Origin: Orobanche coerulescens
Taxonomy: Eukaryota > Streptophyta > Magnoliopsida > Lamiales > Orobanchaceae
Length of the DNA: 64,000 nt
Reading direction: 5' to 3'
Assembly (NCBI GenBank): GCA_033398695.1
Contig: CM065815.1
Coordinates: 143,885,001 to 143,949,000, forward strand
Shown: piece after piece, positions 1 to 11,521 of the stretch
How positions within the stretch are numbered: the first letter of the stretch is position 1
Layout: every line of letters starts with the position of its first letter
Notes under the pieces: generated by a model
The model's input: only the letters and a program-made list of their open reading frames with translations
Told to the model about the DNA's origin: nothing
Databases searched by the model: none
Program-made: the position numbers and the translations under genes

Positions 1-960
1 TCATCATATATCATCACCGATTTCTTAATCTTGTAATTTACTACGTCAAATACTAGAAACATATTAATGCCATCTTCTCTCGAATTATGAGCAATTAAGT
101 TAAACATGTAAAAACATGGATCAAGTGTTCTAACATGAATTAAAACCAAGTATTCGATAAAGAAATCACACTATATATATATATATCAATCCCTCAAAAA
201 CAACATGAATCAACGTACTCCCATGCCCGGAATCTAACAAGTTTAGCCGGACATGGTAATGAAAGAAATCTCAATGTATATCATGTTCATCATGTTCATG
301 CTAAATAAAACAACAACAATAAGTAAAAGATAGGGAGAAGATAAAACTCGGATGGTGTCTTGAGTGGATTTAGGATCAATCCTTCAAAATGCTCTTCAAG
401 AGTTCTTCCTTTTCTTCCTCCAAGTCTCCTTATTTTGGTAGGTTTCTTTATTAATCTTGTGTTTTTCTTCCCTCACCAACTCTCCAAGACTCTCTAAATC
501 AGAATATCCCTCAAAATCTGATCCAAGGCCCCTTTTATCAACCCCAAAAGACCATTTTTTTCTTATTCAAATCTTGCAAAAATGTCAAAAAGTAATTTTC
601 CACTGAAAAGTGACACGGCCCGTGTCATAGTGCTCTAGAAACAGCAAAAGTCACTGGACAAGGAACCCGACCGTGTCAGTTGACACGGCCGAGCTAGTGA
701 CACGGCCTGTGTCAAATGACACGGCCGTGTCTCTGTTGGTCCGTTTTGACTCTGTTTTTCCTTCTTTTTCGGCTCGATCTTTCATTTCCGCATTGCTTGA
801 TATGTATTGGGGGTTGAGACTTCGTTCTTGCTTGATTAATGTCCTTAAAATACCTATAAAATTAAATAAAACATACCCAAGCGTGATCGAGTCCAACAAA
901 CAAAATATGAGCACAAACGACACAATTCTACACATTTTAGTATCTTAAAATTTGGAAAAA
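1..960 (-). other. LTR-like non-coding sequence, probable minus-strand LTR remnant
   Basis: No credible gene is visible; the short ORFs at 651-948 are translations of repeats on both strands. On the minus strand this piece has a cluster of CCGTGTC palindromes (600-740), then a TATA-like TTGATAAAAGG near 530-545, then pyrimidine/purine-rich leader-like sequence. That is the same order seen in the gypsy LTRs elsewhere in the window, so I infer a piece of a minus-strand LTR. Neither terminus is visible: the left end is outside the window and the boundary with the gypsy RT debris near 960-1000 is unclear. An (AT)n run lies at 172-186. Confidence 0.35.
600..740. repeat. cluster of TGACACGGCCGTGTCA-type palindromes
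   Basis: About five copies or half-copies of a near-perfect palindrome (TGACACGGCC / GGCCGTGTCA) lie within 140 bases, separated by 15-45 bases. The same motif recurs in LTR D at 43160-43460. Position next to a TATA-like sequence suggests a U3 promoter-proximal array. Confidence 0.6.
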
Positions 961-1006
961 CCTTATAAAAATATGTGTAAAAATGATTGTTACCAACTTT
1001 CCTCGA

Positions 1007-2346
1007 TTTCTATGCTAAATGAATATCCGGATGTTTGTTCAGATAATTTGTTGGGGCTACCATCAGAATGGGAGGTCGAATTCACGGTTAATTTGTAGCC
1101 GAATGTGGCCCCAATTTCTAAGACGCCATGCCGCATGACACCTTTAAAAATGCAGGAGTTGATGAGTCAGTTGGGAGAGTTGTTAGAGAAGAGGTATAGA
1201 CCTAGCGCCACACCTTAGGGTGCGCCGCTCTTGTTCATAAGGAAGAAGTTTGGTTCACTCTGTTTATGCATCGACTATCGCGAGCTAAATAAAGTAACCA
1301 TTAAGAATAAATACCCCTTACCTCGCATGATGATTTGTTTGATCAGTTACGGGGAGCTATGGTATTCTCAAAAATCAATTTGAGATCCGGATACTATCAG
1401 CTTTGGGTGAGGGAGTCCGACGTTCCGAAGATCGTCTTTTGGATGAGGTATGGACACTATAAGTTTATGGTTGTGCCTTTTGGGCAAACTAATGTGACGA
1501 TAGTATTTATGCAGTTGATGAATAAGATATTTATCGAGTATCTCTATAAAAGTGTAGTCATATTTATCGGCAACATCCTAATATATTTGCATGATGAGAA
1601 GGAGCATGCTCAGTATTTGTAGTTAGTGTTGGACATTTTGAGAGCCCATCGCCTTATTGCGGAGTTCTCAAAATGTGAGTTTTAGATGAAGAAAGTTATG
1701 CTGGGACACTTGATTTCGGCCGAGGGGTTTCGTGTGGAACCACATAAGATCAAAGCAATGTTGGATTGAGCACCGCCTAGAAATGTGATGAAGGTATGTA
1801 GCTTTTTGAGACTCGCTGGATACTATCATTGGTTCATAGAGGGGTTCTCCAAACTTGCTCGACCACTTACAAAATTACTACAGAAGTTATGAAAATTTTG
1901 AATGGAACGACGAGAGGCATTTGACGATAATGCCGATTTTAGCCCTGCCTCAAGGGAATGATGGGTTTCCAGTAGAGAGTGATGCTTTGGGCCAAGGACT
2001 CAACTGCATACTCATGCCGCACAATAAGACGATAGCCTATGTATCACGTCAACTAAAGTCTTATTAGATGAATTACCCTATTCACGATTTGGAGTTAGCC
2101 GCAATTGTGTTTGCAGTGAAGATATGTCGCCACTATTTATATGGCTCTTCGTGTTGGGTTTATCCTGCCCACAAGAGTTTAAAATACATTTTCAGTCACA
2201 AGGAGCTAAATATAAGACAACGTCGTTGGTTGGATTTGATAAAGGATTGCGATTTGGAGATCCTTTATCATCCGGGGAAAGGCAACATTATCGTCGACGG
2301 GTTTAGGAAACTGGTGTCGCTTCAGATGTAGAGGCTCACACGCCTT
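1007..2346 (+). pseudogene. decayed Ty3/gypsy reverse transcriptase-RNase H fragment
   Basis: Reading across three forward frames gives a gypsy pol segment: the pre-RT linker near 1010-1110, the RT core (CIDYRELNK at about 1268-1295, then [13 protein letters not shown] and PFGQTN) and RNase H (about 1920-2320, ending before a typical SLQM). The catalytic FIDD box is destroyed: at 1563-1574 it reads F-I-G-N. There are many in-frame stops, for example at 1621, 1684, 1768 and 2065. It matches the same region of gypsy A (13240-14640) closely enough to align by eye but is far more decayed, so it is an older, related copy. It is cut by the copia-1 5' LTR at 2347. Confidence 0.85.
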
Positions 2347-4225
2347 TGTTAGGAATATGCCCTCGGATTCCACTCAGAGGATAAGAAAGTGAGAGCATTT
2401 GTATTATAATTATGATTATTTAATAAGTCAATTATTATTTCTATATTATTGTATATCACTGGCATTGTGATTTGGTATATAGGATTATAGTCCTTGCATT
2501 TGAGAGCAAACATTCTACTCATTATGGAGATAAGGAGATAGGCACTAGAAGTATTTAGAGCTTGAATGCTTAACTAGTTTGCAAGCCGATAAAACTTAAT
2601 TGGGCATTAAGTTTAGCCAAGATTTGTATAACGTGTACATGTAGAGTGACTGTCTTCACTAAGAGTTAGTGGGAGCACACGTTATAGTTATGCAAATGAG
2701 AATAGTATACTCGAACACGACTCACCTCGATTCGGTCACATGGATATCACTCAGGGTTTGTCAATGACTGATTCGAAAGGTTGTGATAGGTATACGTACC
2801 TTTGACTTGAGGTTTCAGTAGGATATGTGCTTGTGACATTAAGTTAGTCATTAGAGTAGTTCGATCCAATCGTCGGTAGGTGGGGTCAACCTCGAAATGC
2901 AACTTAGTGGGCAAGTAGCCGTCTATACTGAATACTAAGATAGAATTCTTTCTCCTGTTAGTGAGCAGGTAAATGTCCTATGCGGTTAATGGCAAATGGG
3001 ATCATAAGTCTTTGGCCAAAGCAGTCAGAGCTAGTTGTATTTGCTACACAAGAGCTCGATGATCTCGGTTTGTATTAACAAACGTATAGAGACAAGTTAC
3101 AATAGCGTTTGACTTTACCGTGATCCTAATACTTGAGACATATGATTGAAGGGTTTATACGTATACGGCATTCACGACATAATGGTGTTGGAATGATCCG
3201 ATCATTCGTTGTTAGTTGGGTTATGGTACGAAGCACTAGACTGCTAAGTGTTACCCGTACTCCTTGGTTCCTCCCGTTGCTGACTAAGACGGACCTACGG
3301 AGTCGCGCACAAAGATATTTGATTGATAAATATGTATTTACTATCTCTTCATTAATATTGGATATTAGATATCTAATTTGATTTATTTGATAAATCATGC
3401 GGTCTAGTGAAATGAAATTAATTACCGGGTGATTAATTTAATTCATAAATAATTATTTTTTGGAAATATATTATTATAATTTTGTATTTGATAAAATTAA
3501 TTAGTTGGATTAATTAATTAAGTATAATACATTTGGGATAAAATGAAGTGTATTTAATGGACTAGCCACGCGAACGTTCGGTACACGAGTCGAGTGGCTC
3601 GGCTCGTTTTCTCACCAAATAATGTAGCCCCCCCCACCCCCACCCCCACCCCCCAATTTCCTTCCATGTGGTGTGTTTAATTGTTTAATGGATTGAGGAC
3701 AAAAGGGTGAGATTTCATATCTCATCATTTCTCATCTCCATTATATAATGTAATGTCTTCCCATTATGGAAAGAGTAGAAAAAACACACATTCACACACC
3801 TCAAAAATCAGGCTGCTGGCCGTGGGTGGGAGAAATATTTATTTTATTTTTCTTGTTCATCTTAGAGAGAAAGAAAAGGAAGAAGAGAATAGAAGAAAAA
3901 TATTGTGTCGATTCATAGCCGTGTTCTTTGAGAACGAATTGACATACTATTTTTCCGATCAATATCCGACGCGTGTGAAGTAGAGACATTCGGCATTTTC
4001 GGTGTTGGATCATTCAACAAGCTACAACGAATTGGATTCGTGTTCGTATTGGTAAACGGGAAAAGGCTTGCTCGGGTTTTTCCTTCGAAGATTATATCAT
4101 CAAAAGACTACGAGGGTAAGTATTCTTTGATTATCATCCTCGTTCCATTTTTGGGGTTTGGTTTTATCCAGTTGAACCAGTTTATTTTCGGCTGCGTATC
4201 TCGTTTTTATCACCATAACCCAACA
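2347..4225 (+). repeat. copia-1 5' LTR
   Basis: It begins TGTTAGGAATATGCC and ends ATAACCCAACA, about 1.88 kb, and aligns throughout with 19841-21673 plus 40040-40126. A C-rich stretch with repeated CCCCCA sits at 3629-3654. The short ORFs inside it are not genes. It is related to, but distinct from, the copia-2 LTR, which begins TGTTAGGAGTATG. Confidence 0.92.
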
Positions 4226-4226
4226 G

Positions 4227-4237
4227 TGGTATCAGAG
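4227..4237 (+). other. copia-1 primer-binding site (tRNA-iMet)
   Basis: TGGTATCAGAG starts two bases after the LTR and is complementary to the 3' end of plant initiator tRNA-Met. The following bases (TG instead of C) have drifted. Confidence 0.85.
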
Positions 4238-5805
4238 TGAGGTCTATGCGATCATATATTCGATATTAGCATTTGGAATGCTGGGTGATTTTCTTTTATG
4301 ATTTGGAATCATAATTGTTTTAATTGTTAATGTTATTTTGTTCATCTAAAAATTATTTTTCATGATTTTTTGTTACAATATAAATCTATTTTTCTTTTGA
4401 AAAACTGATTTAAATGTGTAACATAAAAATTAAAAAAATATTATTTTGTGGGACGAAAAGATGAGCCGGAAAATTGGCCGGACCGTGATTCGGGATCGCC
4501 AAGCTGCAGCAAGTCAGCCTGCCGAGAGGCGAGCGGCAAAGACTTTCGGTTGGCCGCTTTGAGTGGCCCCTTCAGGCCATGGCTTGGCCCGAGCCTTGTG
4601 TTTTCCGACTCCGTTTTTTATATTTCCTTCGGTAAATTAATTTCCCGCAAATTAAATTGAATTTAATTTGACTAAAATATAATTATGGTAATTTTATTTT
4701 TAAGGGAATTAATTTAATAAAATATTTATTTTGTCCGGAACAAATTAAAATTAACGATTATGTGAAAGTGTTGGATTAATTTTTGTTGACTAGATCAATA
4801 TTTAGATTAATCATTATTACCATTTATTTAATGTGATTGTTGCACTAATTTTGAATATGGATGTATTTCATGGACCTAGTTTTGAATCGTTTGTTTTGTT
4901 CGATTGGGTTATAAAGGCCATTTTGAGCCTATTTATTTTACTAGAAAATTTGTATACGATGCAATTTTTCAAATTTAAAATTTATATGTAATGACGAAGA
5001 CCGGGGGAAGATTCGCTCGAGAAATGAAGATTCAAGACCGAAGACATGTAATTAGATTACGATGTTTTTGTTCTAGGAACGGTCCATGAACTGCATGTTG
5101 TTAGTTTCAGGTTGTGTATGTTTTCATATTGTATGACAAACAAACAAACCGACAAACCGCGCTTATAAATGGATTAATGTTGAAAGTGTAACATATAATC
5201 GTGTTAATACTCCCACTTATAAACACTAAGTTATAAAGGTTACGAGGTTTCCTACCCTCCGTCAAACTCATGGAAAATTGAAATCTAAACCGGAATATTA
5301 TTCTTCCGAGTATGTCGGGGTAATATTTTTGGGGAAGGTTGATAAATTCCTAGAGTGTATTAGATGCCTTTAGTTGTGACAAATCAAACCCCTAGAAACC
5401 ATATGGGTTGCCGGGTAAGATTCAATTGTCAGACTAATAGGAGTTGACGGTTTAAACTGAGATAGTTCAGCGAGCCATAGAAATCGAATGGGTTGAGGGC
5501 AAGTGAACTAGGGATAAAGGAAGATCGAATCATCCATTATATGGGTTGGTGTTAGACACCACTTTATAAAGAATGATAGAATAGAAACCATATGGGTTGC
5601 CCTCTATTAAACTTTGTAAAAAACTTGATCACCACTATAAAGTCAACCGTGACTTCCAAATTTCACATGGGAGTGTGCAAATGCCGATAAAATAGTGGGA
5701 ACCGAGTTATGAATAAATAAAGTCCTTAAATTCTTTAATTGGATTATAATAAAACAATCACTAACGAATCTTAAATTATTCTCTGCAGTTAACAAAACTC
5801 TCAAT
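4238..5805 (+). other. copia-1 untranslated leader
   Basis: AT-rich non-coding sequence between primer-binding site and gag. A GC-rich island at 4448-4610 (CCGG-rich) corresponds in position to the expanded CCGGCC repeat array of copia-2 (32590-33000). The 4890-5800 stretch is alignable with the copia-2 leader at 33330-34250. I see no gene. Confidence 0.7.
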
Positions 5806-7895
5806 ATGACAATTAATCCACTCGTTATACTACTTGAAAAGAACGTCCTGACTGGTCCGAACTATGTGGATTGGCTTCGGAACTTGAGGATTGTCCTCAC
5901 TATGGAAATGTTGGGATACGTCTTGGAGGCAGACATCCCAGCGGCTCCTGCAAGAACCCGAGCCAATCAGGAAGATGTCGATGCCCATGAGAAATGGGTG
6001 AAAGACGACGTAAGAGTGCACGGGTACATGCTAGGCTCAATGACTAATGAGCTTCAAAGTGCCCATGCAAAGATGACGTCTTTGAGAGCCATATTAGCGC
6101 ACCTGGCTGAGCTCTATGGAGAGCATAGTCGAACTGCTAGATATGAGATATAAAATTAATTATTCGGCGCCACGATGAAGGAAGGAGAGAGGGTTGGGGA
6201 CCATGTCCTCAAGATGATCTCGATGATTGAGAGATAGGAAGCTCTTGATTTTCAGATGCATGCATCTCTCCAAACTGACCTTATCATGCACTAACTTCCT
6301 GACTCTTTTTCCCAATTTGTCATGAACTTCGACTGCAATGAAATTGCATGTAACTTAGCTGGGCTAATGAACAAACTGACAACTGCCCAATCTCAAATGA
6401 AGACAAAGGGAAATGAAGCTGCACTTGTGATTTCTTCTGGGACTTAGAAGTCTAAGAATAAGAAGAAAAAGAACAAAAAGCAGTTAGGTCCAATAGCCAA
6501 GATCGATAAGGGAAAGGGCAAGGCCCCAGTGGTTCAAAAGAGCAAGAGGGCCAATGAAATGGATGTATGCCTCAACTGCGGTAAGCTAGGCCACTGGAAG
6601 AGGTACTGTCCAAAGCTTGACCATAATGCGCCTTCAGGTGCGGAACTACTAGTTTTGGAAACAAATTATTCTGTAACTGTATATTCTACTTCTTGGATAC
6701 TTGATTCCGGTGCGAGTTCTCACATTTGTATAATGAATTAGAATCTGGAACGAAGTAGGAAGCTGGATCAGGGGAGGTGATGGTCACTGTCGGAAGTGGA
6801 CATAGTATCGAGGGTTCTAATATTGGATCCCTTATGTTGAAATTAGAATCTGGTTTTATTCTTACTTTTGATGATGTACTTGTTATGCCCAAGGGGCACA
6901 AGAATATTGTATCAATTCTAGTCATGGACTTAAAGGGATTTCATTTTTTTATTGGAGATGAGTCCTGTCGAATTTATTGGTACATTATTAAATGGTTTAT
7001 ACCATTTGAATCTAAAGAATAAAACAACTGTGAACACTATAACGAGGAAGCGTGGTAGAGATGAAACAAACCAAACACTTAAGTGGCATCTTAGACTTGG
7101 TCATATTGGTTAGATCAAGGTTCATAAAATGGAGAAAGATGGGCTTACGGGTCCGTTGGGATCAGATCCCTATCCAACTTGTGAATCTTGCCTTCAAGGC
7201 AATATGACTAAGTTACCCTTCGCAGGGACTTTTGAAAGAGCTGCTGAAAAACTTGGTTTGATCCATACCGACATCTGTGGCCCTTTTGAAGTGGCACGAG
7301 ATGGCTTTCAGTATTTCATTACATTCACTGATGACCATACTAGGTATGGGTTCGTGTACTTAATGAAACATAGGTCTGAAGCTTTTGATAAATTCAAGGA
7401 ATTTAAAGCCCTAGTTGAAAATCAAACAGGTAACCATGTTAAGACTCTTCGGTCAGACCGAGGTGGTGAGTACATGAGTATCGAGTTTGATAAGTTCTTA
7501 AAAGAACTAGGAATAGAGTCACAATTCACTCCTCCAGCTACTCCACAATTAAATGATGCATCAGAAAGAAGGAACTGAACCTTGTTGGACATGGTTCGCT
7601 CCATTCTTAACTATACTGATCTACTGATTTATCTGTGGGGACACGCGCTCCTTACTGCTGCGCATATCTTGAACAGATGTCCTTCCAAATCTGTTCCTAA
7701 GACTCCACATGGGATGTGGAGAGGTAGGAAACCAAGTCTTAATCACACTAGGATTTGGGGGTGCCCTGCTTATGTCAAGAAGACCAAAGTAGAGGAATTG
7801 GAAGCTAGGTATGTGAAATGTCGTTTCATAGGATATCCAGGGGATTCCATGGGATATCTATTCTACATGCACGAAGATCATAGGATTATCGTTGC
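5806..7895 (+). pseudogene. copia-1 gag-protease-integrase (5' half), broken
   Basis: Gag begins at 5806 (MTINPLVILLEKN), a copia gag_2/UBN2-type N-terminus. In-frame stops occur at 6151, 6157 and later. A CCHC zinc knuckle (C-x2-C-x4-H-x4-C) is at 6568-6609. The aspartic protease motif DSGASSH starts at 6703 and retains its catalytic Asp, followed by a stop at 6739. After a frameshift between 6741 and 6777 and another before 7129 come the GAG-pre-integrase segment (about 7080-7210) and the integrase core: HTD near 7265, TDDHTRYG near 7330, and SERRN ending at a TGA at 7576-7578. The frame reopens and runs to the gypsy A insertion, which splits the codons that continue at 18006. Confidence 0.9.
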
Positions 7896-8056
7896 TGTAA
7901 TACCCGTACTTTTTATTGACTGTTTGACCTTGCCGTTCTTCCTATTTTGTCACTCTCTAAACTCTTTGTGAAGTTGTCGATGTTATTATAGAGTTTTTTA
8001 CCTTGTTTGGATCATGATAGTGTTTAACCAAGCCTTTCGTCAGTGGTCTGGAACAG

Positions 8057-8625
8057 ATAGATAGCGCACGCAAGGCCTAGGGCTAACGCACGCTATTTTT
8101 ACTTAAGTAGCGCACGCTAGCTTTGAGCTTTAGCGCACGCTAACGTTATGAAGCATGTCAGGACAGTAGCTAATTCTGCTCTCTGGACTAGCAGTTAGCG
8201 CACGCTAGGAGTTAGCTAGCGCACGCTATTCGTGATCAGTAGTGCGCGCTAACACGTCCGTAGCGCACGCTAACGAGCTGGGTCGGCAGAGGCAGTGAGA
8301 TTGTCAGGCTTTCTGGACTATCAAGTAGCGTACGCTAGGCTTCGACTAGCGCACGCTATCAGAGTTGCGTAGCGCACGCTAAGCCATCAGAGCAGCGTAC
8401 GCTAAGGCTTGAGCAGGGCAGAGGACAGTAGGTTCTGAACTCTAATTTCTGGACACCAACTCCTAGGTAGCGCACGCTAAATATAGGCTAGCGTACGCTA
8501 AAGTAAGAGGTTAATGCACGCTAACGGTATGCATAGCGCACGCTAACAACGCGGGCAGAAGCCACTGGATTACCCGGTGACCCCGTTAGTGCACGCTAAT
8601 ATTGATGCGTAGCGTGCGCTAAACT
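8057..8625. repeat. array of about 18 TAGCGCACGCTA near-palindromes in U3
   Basis: Copies at about 8061, 8083, 8107, 8131, 8195, 8217, 8241, 8262, 8325, 8347, 8369, 8393, 8467, 8490, 8513, 8535, 8587 and 8610. Consensus TAGCGYRCGCTA is close to self-complementary; spacers are 10-60 bases and unrelated. The array stops about 10 bases before the TATA box. Confidence 0.9.
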
Positions 8626-8633
8626 GGGCACAG

Positions 8634-8641
8634 TATATATT
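8634..8641 (+). promoter_or_regulatory. putative TATA box of gypsy A 5' LTR
   Basis: TATATATT directly downstream of the palindrome array; conserved at 16689-16696 in the 3' LTR. Followed by pyrimidine-rich sequence typical of a plant transcription start. Confidence 0.55.
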
Positions 8642-9161
8642 GGACAGTTGACTCCCACTCGTCATTCTTTTCATCCTTTTCATTTTTCCGATCGGGAGCA
8701 GCGGATTTGGGCGATTCTGGGGGTTTGGAGGCGATCCTTCTTCAGATATCAACATCTTTGGTTGGAGAACAAAGATTTCACAACATCTAATCCATTCTAT
8801 CTTCCAAATCAAGGTAAAAATCCTTAGAACCCTAATTTTGGGAATTTTGGGGTTTTTCTTAGATTCGTCCGATTTATCCATTTTGGAGCTTGAGAACCTT
8901 GAGATTATGATGTATCTACCCCGTATACATGTTTCCCATATGATTTTACGGATTGCACCGTGTTCGGACTTGTGAGGGTTTGGGTGATTTTTCAACCTCT
9001 AGTTGTTTACTCTCGTAATTTCGTGAATCGTATGTGGGTTTCGGGAGTTTCTTCATGAGTTATGAGTATGGATTATTGATTATCATATCCCTTGTGAATC
9101 GTTTAGGTATCGGAAGTGCATTCTTAGACTTATTGAACTCATACTCTTTTCCGTTCGATTT

Positions 9162-10489
9162 TGTTGTTGTTTATTCTTTAGGCTAATACTCGCAAGCGCA
9201 CGATTTGTTCGATGTAAATATGCGGTGCAATGTCGATTCCACAGGGAGGACTATGATAGTGAAGTAAATATAGTCCTATCGTTTTGAACCAAATTATATT
9301 AAATTCTAACCTAGTCCCAAATAATTTGATTTTTTATTGGTTATAATAATTGCAATAAATAACAGTAATTTTTAAGTAGATTTTAGGTAAATTGATTTTA
9401 AATAATTTACTAGGGTTTAGAGTCCACCAATGTCTATTTATTATTTATTTTATATTTTAATTCCAAGAAATTCAGGGAATAGATTCTGAAATCAATCTCA
9501 CTATTTCCCGATAGATTTGACAATAAGTACAAAATTATAATTCAAATATAGATTTTCCTTCGCTTAAAAAATGTAATTTCTAAGTATTATATGTATCCAA
9601 TTTAATGGAAAACAAATAATCAAAGAAATTAACTAATATCAATAATCACAAAGTAAGGGGGAATTTATAACTATCAAAAATACCTGATATAATTGATGAA
9701 ATAATATTCCCCTATTGAAGCGAAAATCATAATCGTTAAAAACATTTATTTGGAATTATTATATAAATATTAATAATAATTTAGACATGGTTTCATCATA
9801 ACTTGATAAAAGAAAATTACTCACTCATAATAACAACACAAATAAATAAATATTCCATAATATTATTACTCAAATATAATTTTATTACACAATATTTTTA
9901 TTTCTCTCCCTTATAATAATATTTCTCTATTTTTTCTCCTTTTTTCTCCTCCCAAAACACTACACATTTATCCCCTATTTATACTACTTCAAAATCAATA
10001 AAATAATAATTTTTACAATTTTAAAATCCCACCCCCTAATCATACACGGCTGCTATGAGGTGCTGATGTCATGGATGACATCAGCACAGAGTTGAAATTC
10101 CGGTCCAATCAGGTGTTGACACGTGGCCTGATAGTCGTCTATTTAATTGTCCTTCGAACGGTCATAACTTCTTCATACGAACTCGGATTCGGATGAATTT
10201 TTTTTTAAAATGATCATCTCGATGAGACGAATAAAGTGAGACCAGTCGTGACTATATTTGAATTTTGTAAAAAATATCGCCCTTGAACTAATTGATCTGT
10301 CTTGTACCGGTTGGTTAACCTGCAGATATAATTTAATTCCAATTAATTATCCAAAAATGACATAAAATTATAGAAAATTCTAACAAAATGAAATAATATA
10401 AGTATATGGTAAAACGAATAAATTATCACACAACACACAATTATATATATAAAATACTAATAAAAATATTACTCAAAATATACTAAACA
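9162..10489. mobile_element. solo LTR F (1.33 kb) nested in gypsy A 5' LTR
   Basis: AT-rich insert absent from the A 3' LTR. Begins TGTTGTTG, ends ACTAAACA, flanked by the exact 5-bp duplication GATTT (9157-9161 and 10490-10494). No ORF. Near the start it has the CGCAAG...GCACGAT and CGATTCCACAGGGA words that are common in LTRs of plant gypsy Tat/Ogre-like families; that family assignment is from memory and tentative. Confidence 0.85.
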
Positions 10490-10576
10490 GATTTCTCGAT
10501 GTCTCAAAGGCAAGTATATATTTATGATTTTATGTTATCGACTTTGAAAGTAAGATATATGAATTGCATGATTATT

Positions 10577-10720
10577 TATATCCACTCTGGGATGGGCCGA
10601 CGGGTCCTCTGAGGGTTTCGTAACCTCTGGTACGATTACACGGATAATATGAGTTAACCACTCTGGGACGGACCGACGGGTCCTCTGAGGGTTCCGTAGC
10701 CTCTGGTGTGGTTCCACGGT
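10577..10720 (+). repeat. tandem hairpin-forming repeats in gypsy A 5' LTR
   Basis: Two units of about 85 bases, each with CCACTCTGGGA, CCGACGGGTCC, TCTGAGGGTT and CCTCTGG. In unit 2, ACGGA pairs with TCCGT and GGACC with GGTCC; unit 1 keeps the second stem through a G.U pair. The equivalent in the 3' LTR is at 17309-17430 and in the duplicate at 51801-51925. Confidence 0.7.
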
Positions 10721-11283
10721 TGATCATGTATGTATTGATGTGATGCTATGAGATTTAGTTATTCCGGAATACTAGTCCTGAAATGATGAATTGACGGTTA
10801 CTTTTACTTTATTGTCGAGGAGTATTGTATTTCATATTCAATATACTTGCACTAGCTATTCGACGGCTAACCCCTTTATGGGGGAAATACTTTTTATGTA
10901 TTTCAGGTTCCAGGAGAGCGGACAGGTAGGTATCGGGTCGGCATGAAGATATTGGGCAAGCGTGATACTATGTCTTGTTTCTGGTTATATTTTGTGTTCC
11001 TCCATTCAGTGTTGCTGTACTGGAATGATTATTAAATACTCGAGTATTGTTTTTCAGTTTCCTTGATGTTCCGGCCTGTGTTGCCGAGGTATTGATTTGG
11101 TTTTTTGATGTTTTGGATACATTGGATATGGTTTGAATACCCTTTGTATTGTCCTTCATTTAATTGTATTTGGACCTTCTCAATCAAGATTTATAGTTAC
11201 GCGTATGTTTGGCCTTGTGGGTCCCACGACGGGGCTCACGGTGCTGTAATATACCCTGAATAACTTAGGGGTGTTACAGAATA

Positions 11284-11295
11284 TGGTATCAGAGC
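11284..11295 (+). other. gypsy A primer-binding site (tRNA-iMet)
   Basis: TGGTATCAGAGC, a full 12-base complement to the 3' end of initiator tRNA-Met, five bases after the LTR end. Confidence 0.9.
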
Positions 11296-11521
11296 TTAGG
11301 TCTTTGGATACCTAGGTTGTCGGTCTTTTGGGTCAATTGAGTCATCATTTGTCTACAGTATCACTACATTGCCATCATCACAGTGCGACGGGTACTAGTA
11401 AGACCTCTTACTCTTCTGGTGCTTCCTTAATCGTTTGCTTCTATTTTTGGTATTTTTGAGAATTAGTCACTTTGATGACGTGCGATTGAATTGTACTTAC
11501 GTGCCTTGTGTGTTCTTCAGT

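Larger units (their letters stand above)
7896..11278 (+). repeat. gypsy A 5' LTR (carries nested solo LTR F)
   Basis: Starts TGTAATACCCGTAC, ends GGGGTGTTACA. Without the nested F insertion (9162-10489 plus one GATTT) it is about 2.05 kb, close to the 2.03-kb 3' LTR. Contains the TAGCGCACGCTA array (8057-8625), a TATA box TATATATT (8634-8641), and tandem repeats at 10577-10720. The two LTRs differ by many substitutions, largely C/T and G/A, plus small deletions such as one loss of array units near 16190. Confidence 0.92.

Noticed and set aside
8057..8625. CRISPR-like look: short palindromic repeats with unrelated spacers
   Set aside because: Repeats are only 12-14 bases and degenerate, spacers vary widely, there are no cas genes, and the arrays sit in the U3 of eukaryotic LTRs upstream of a TATA box.
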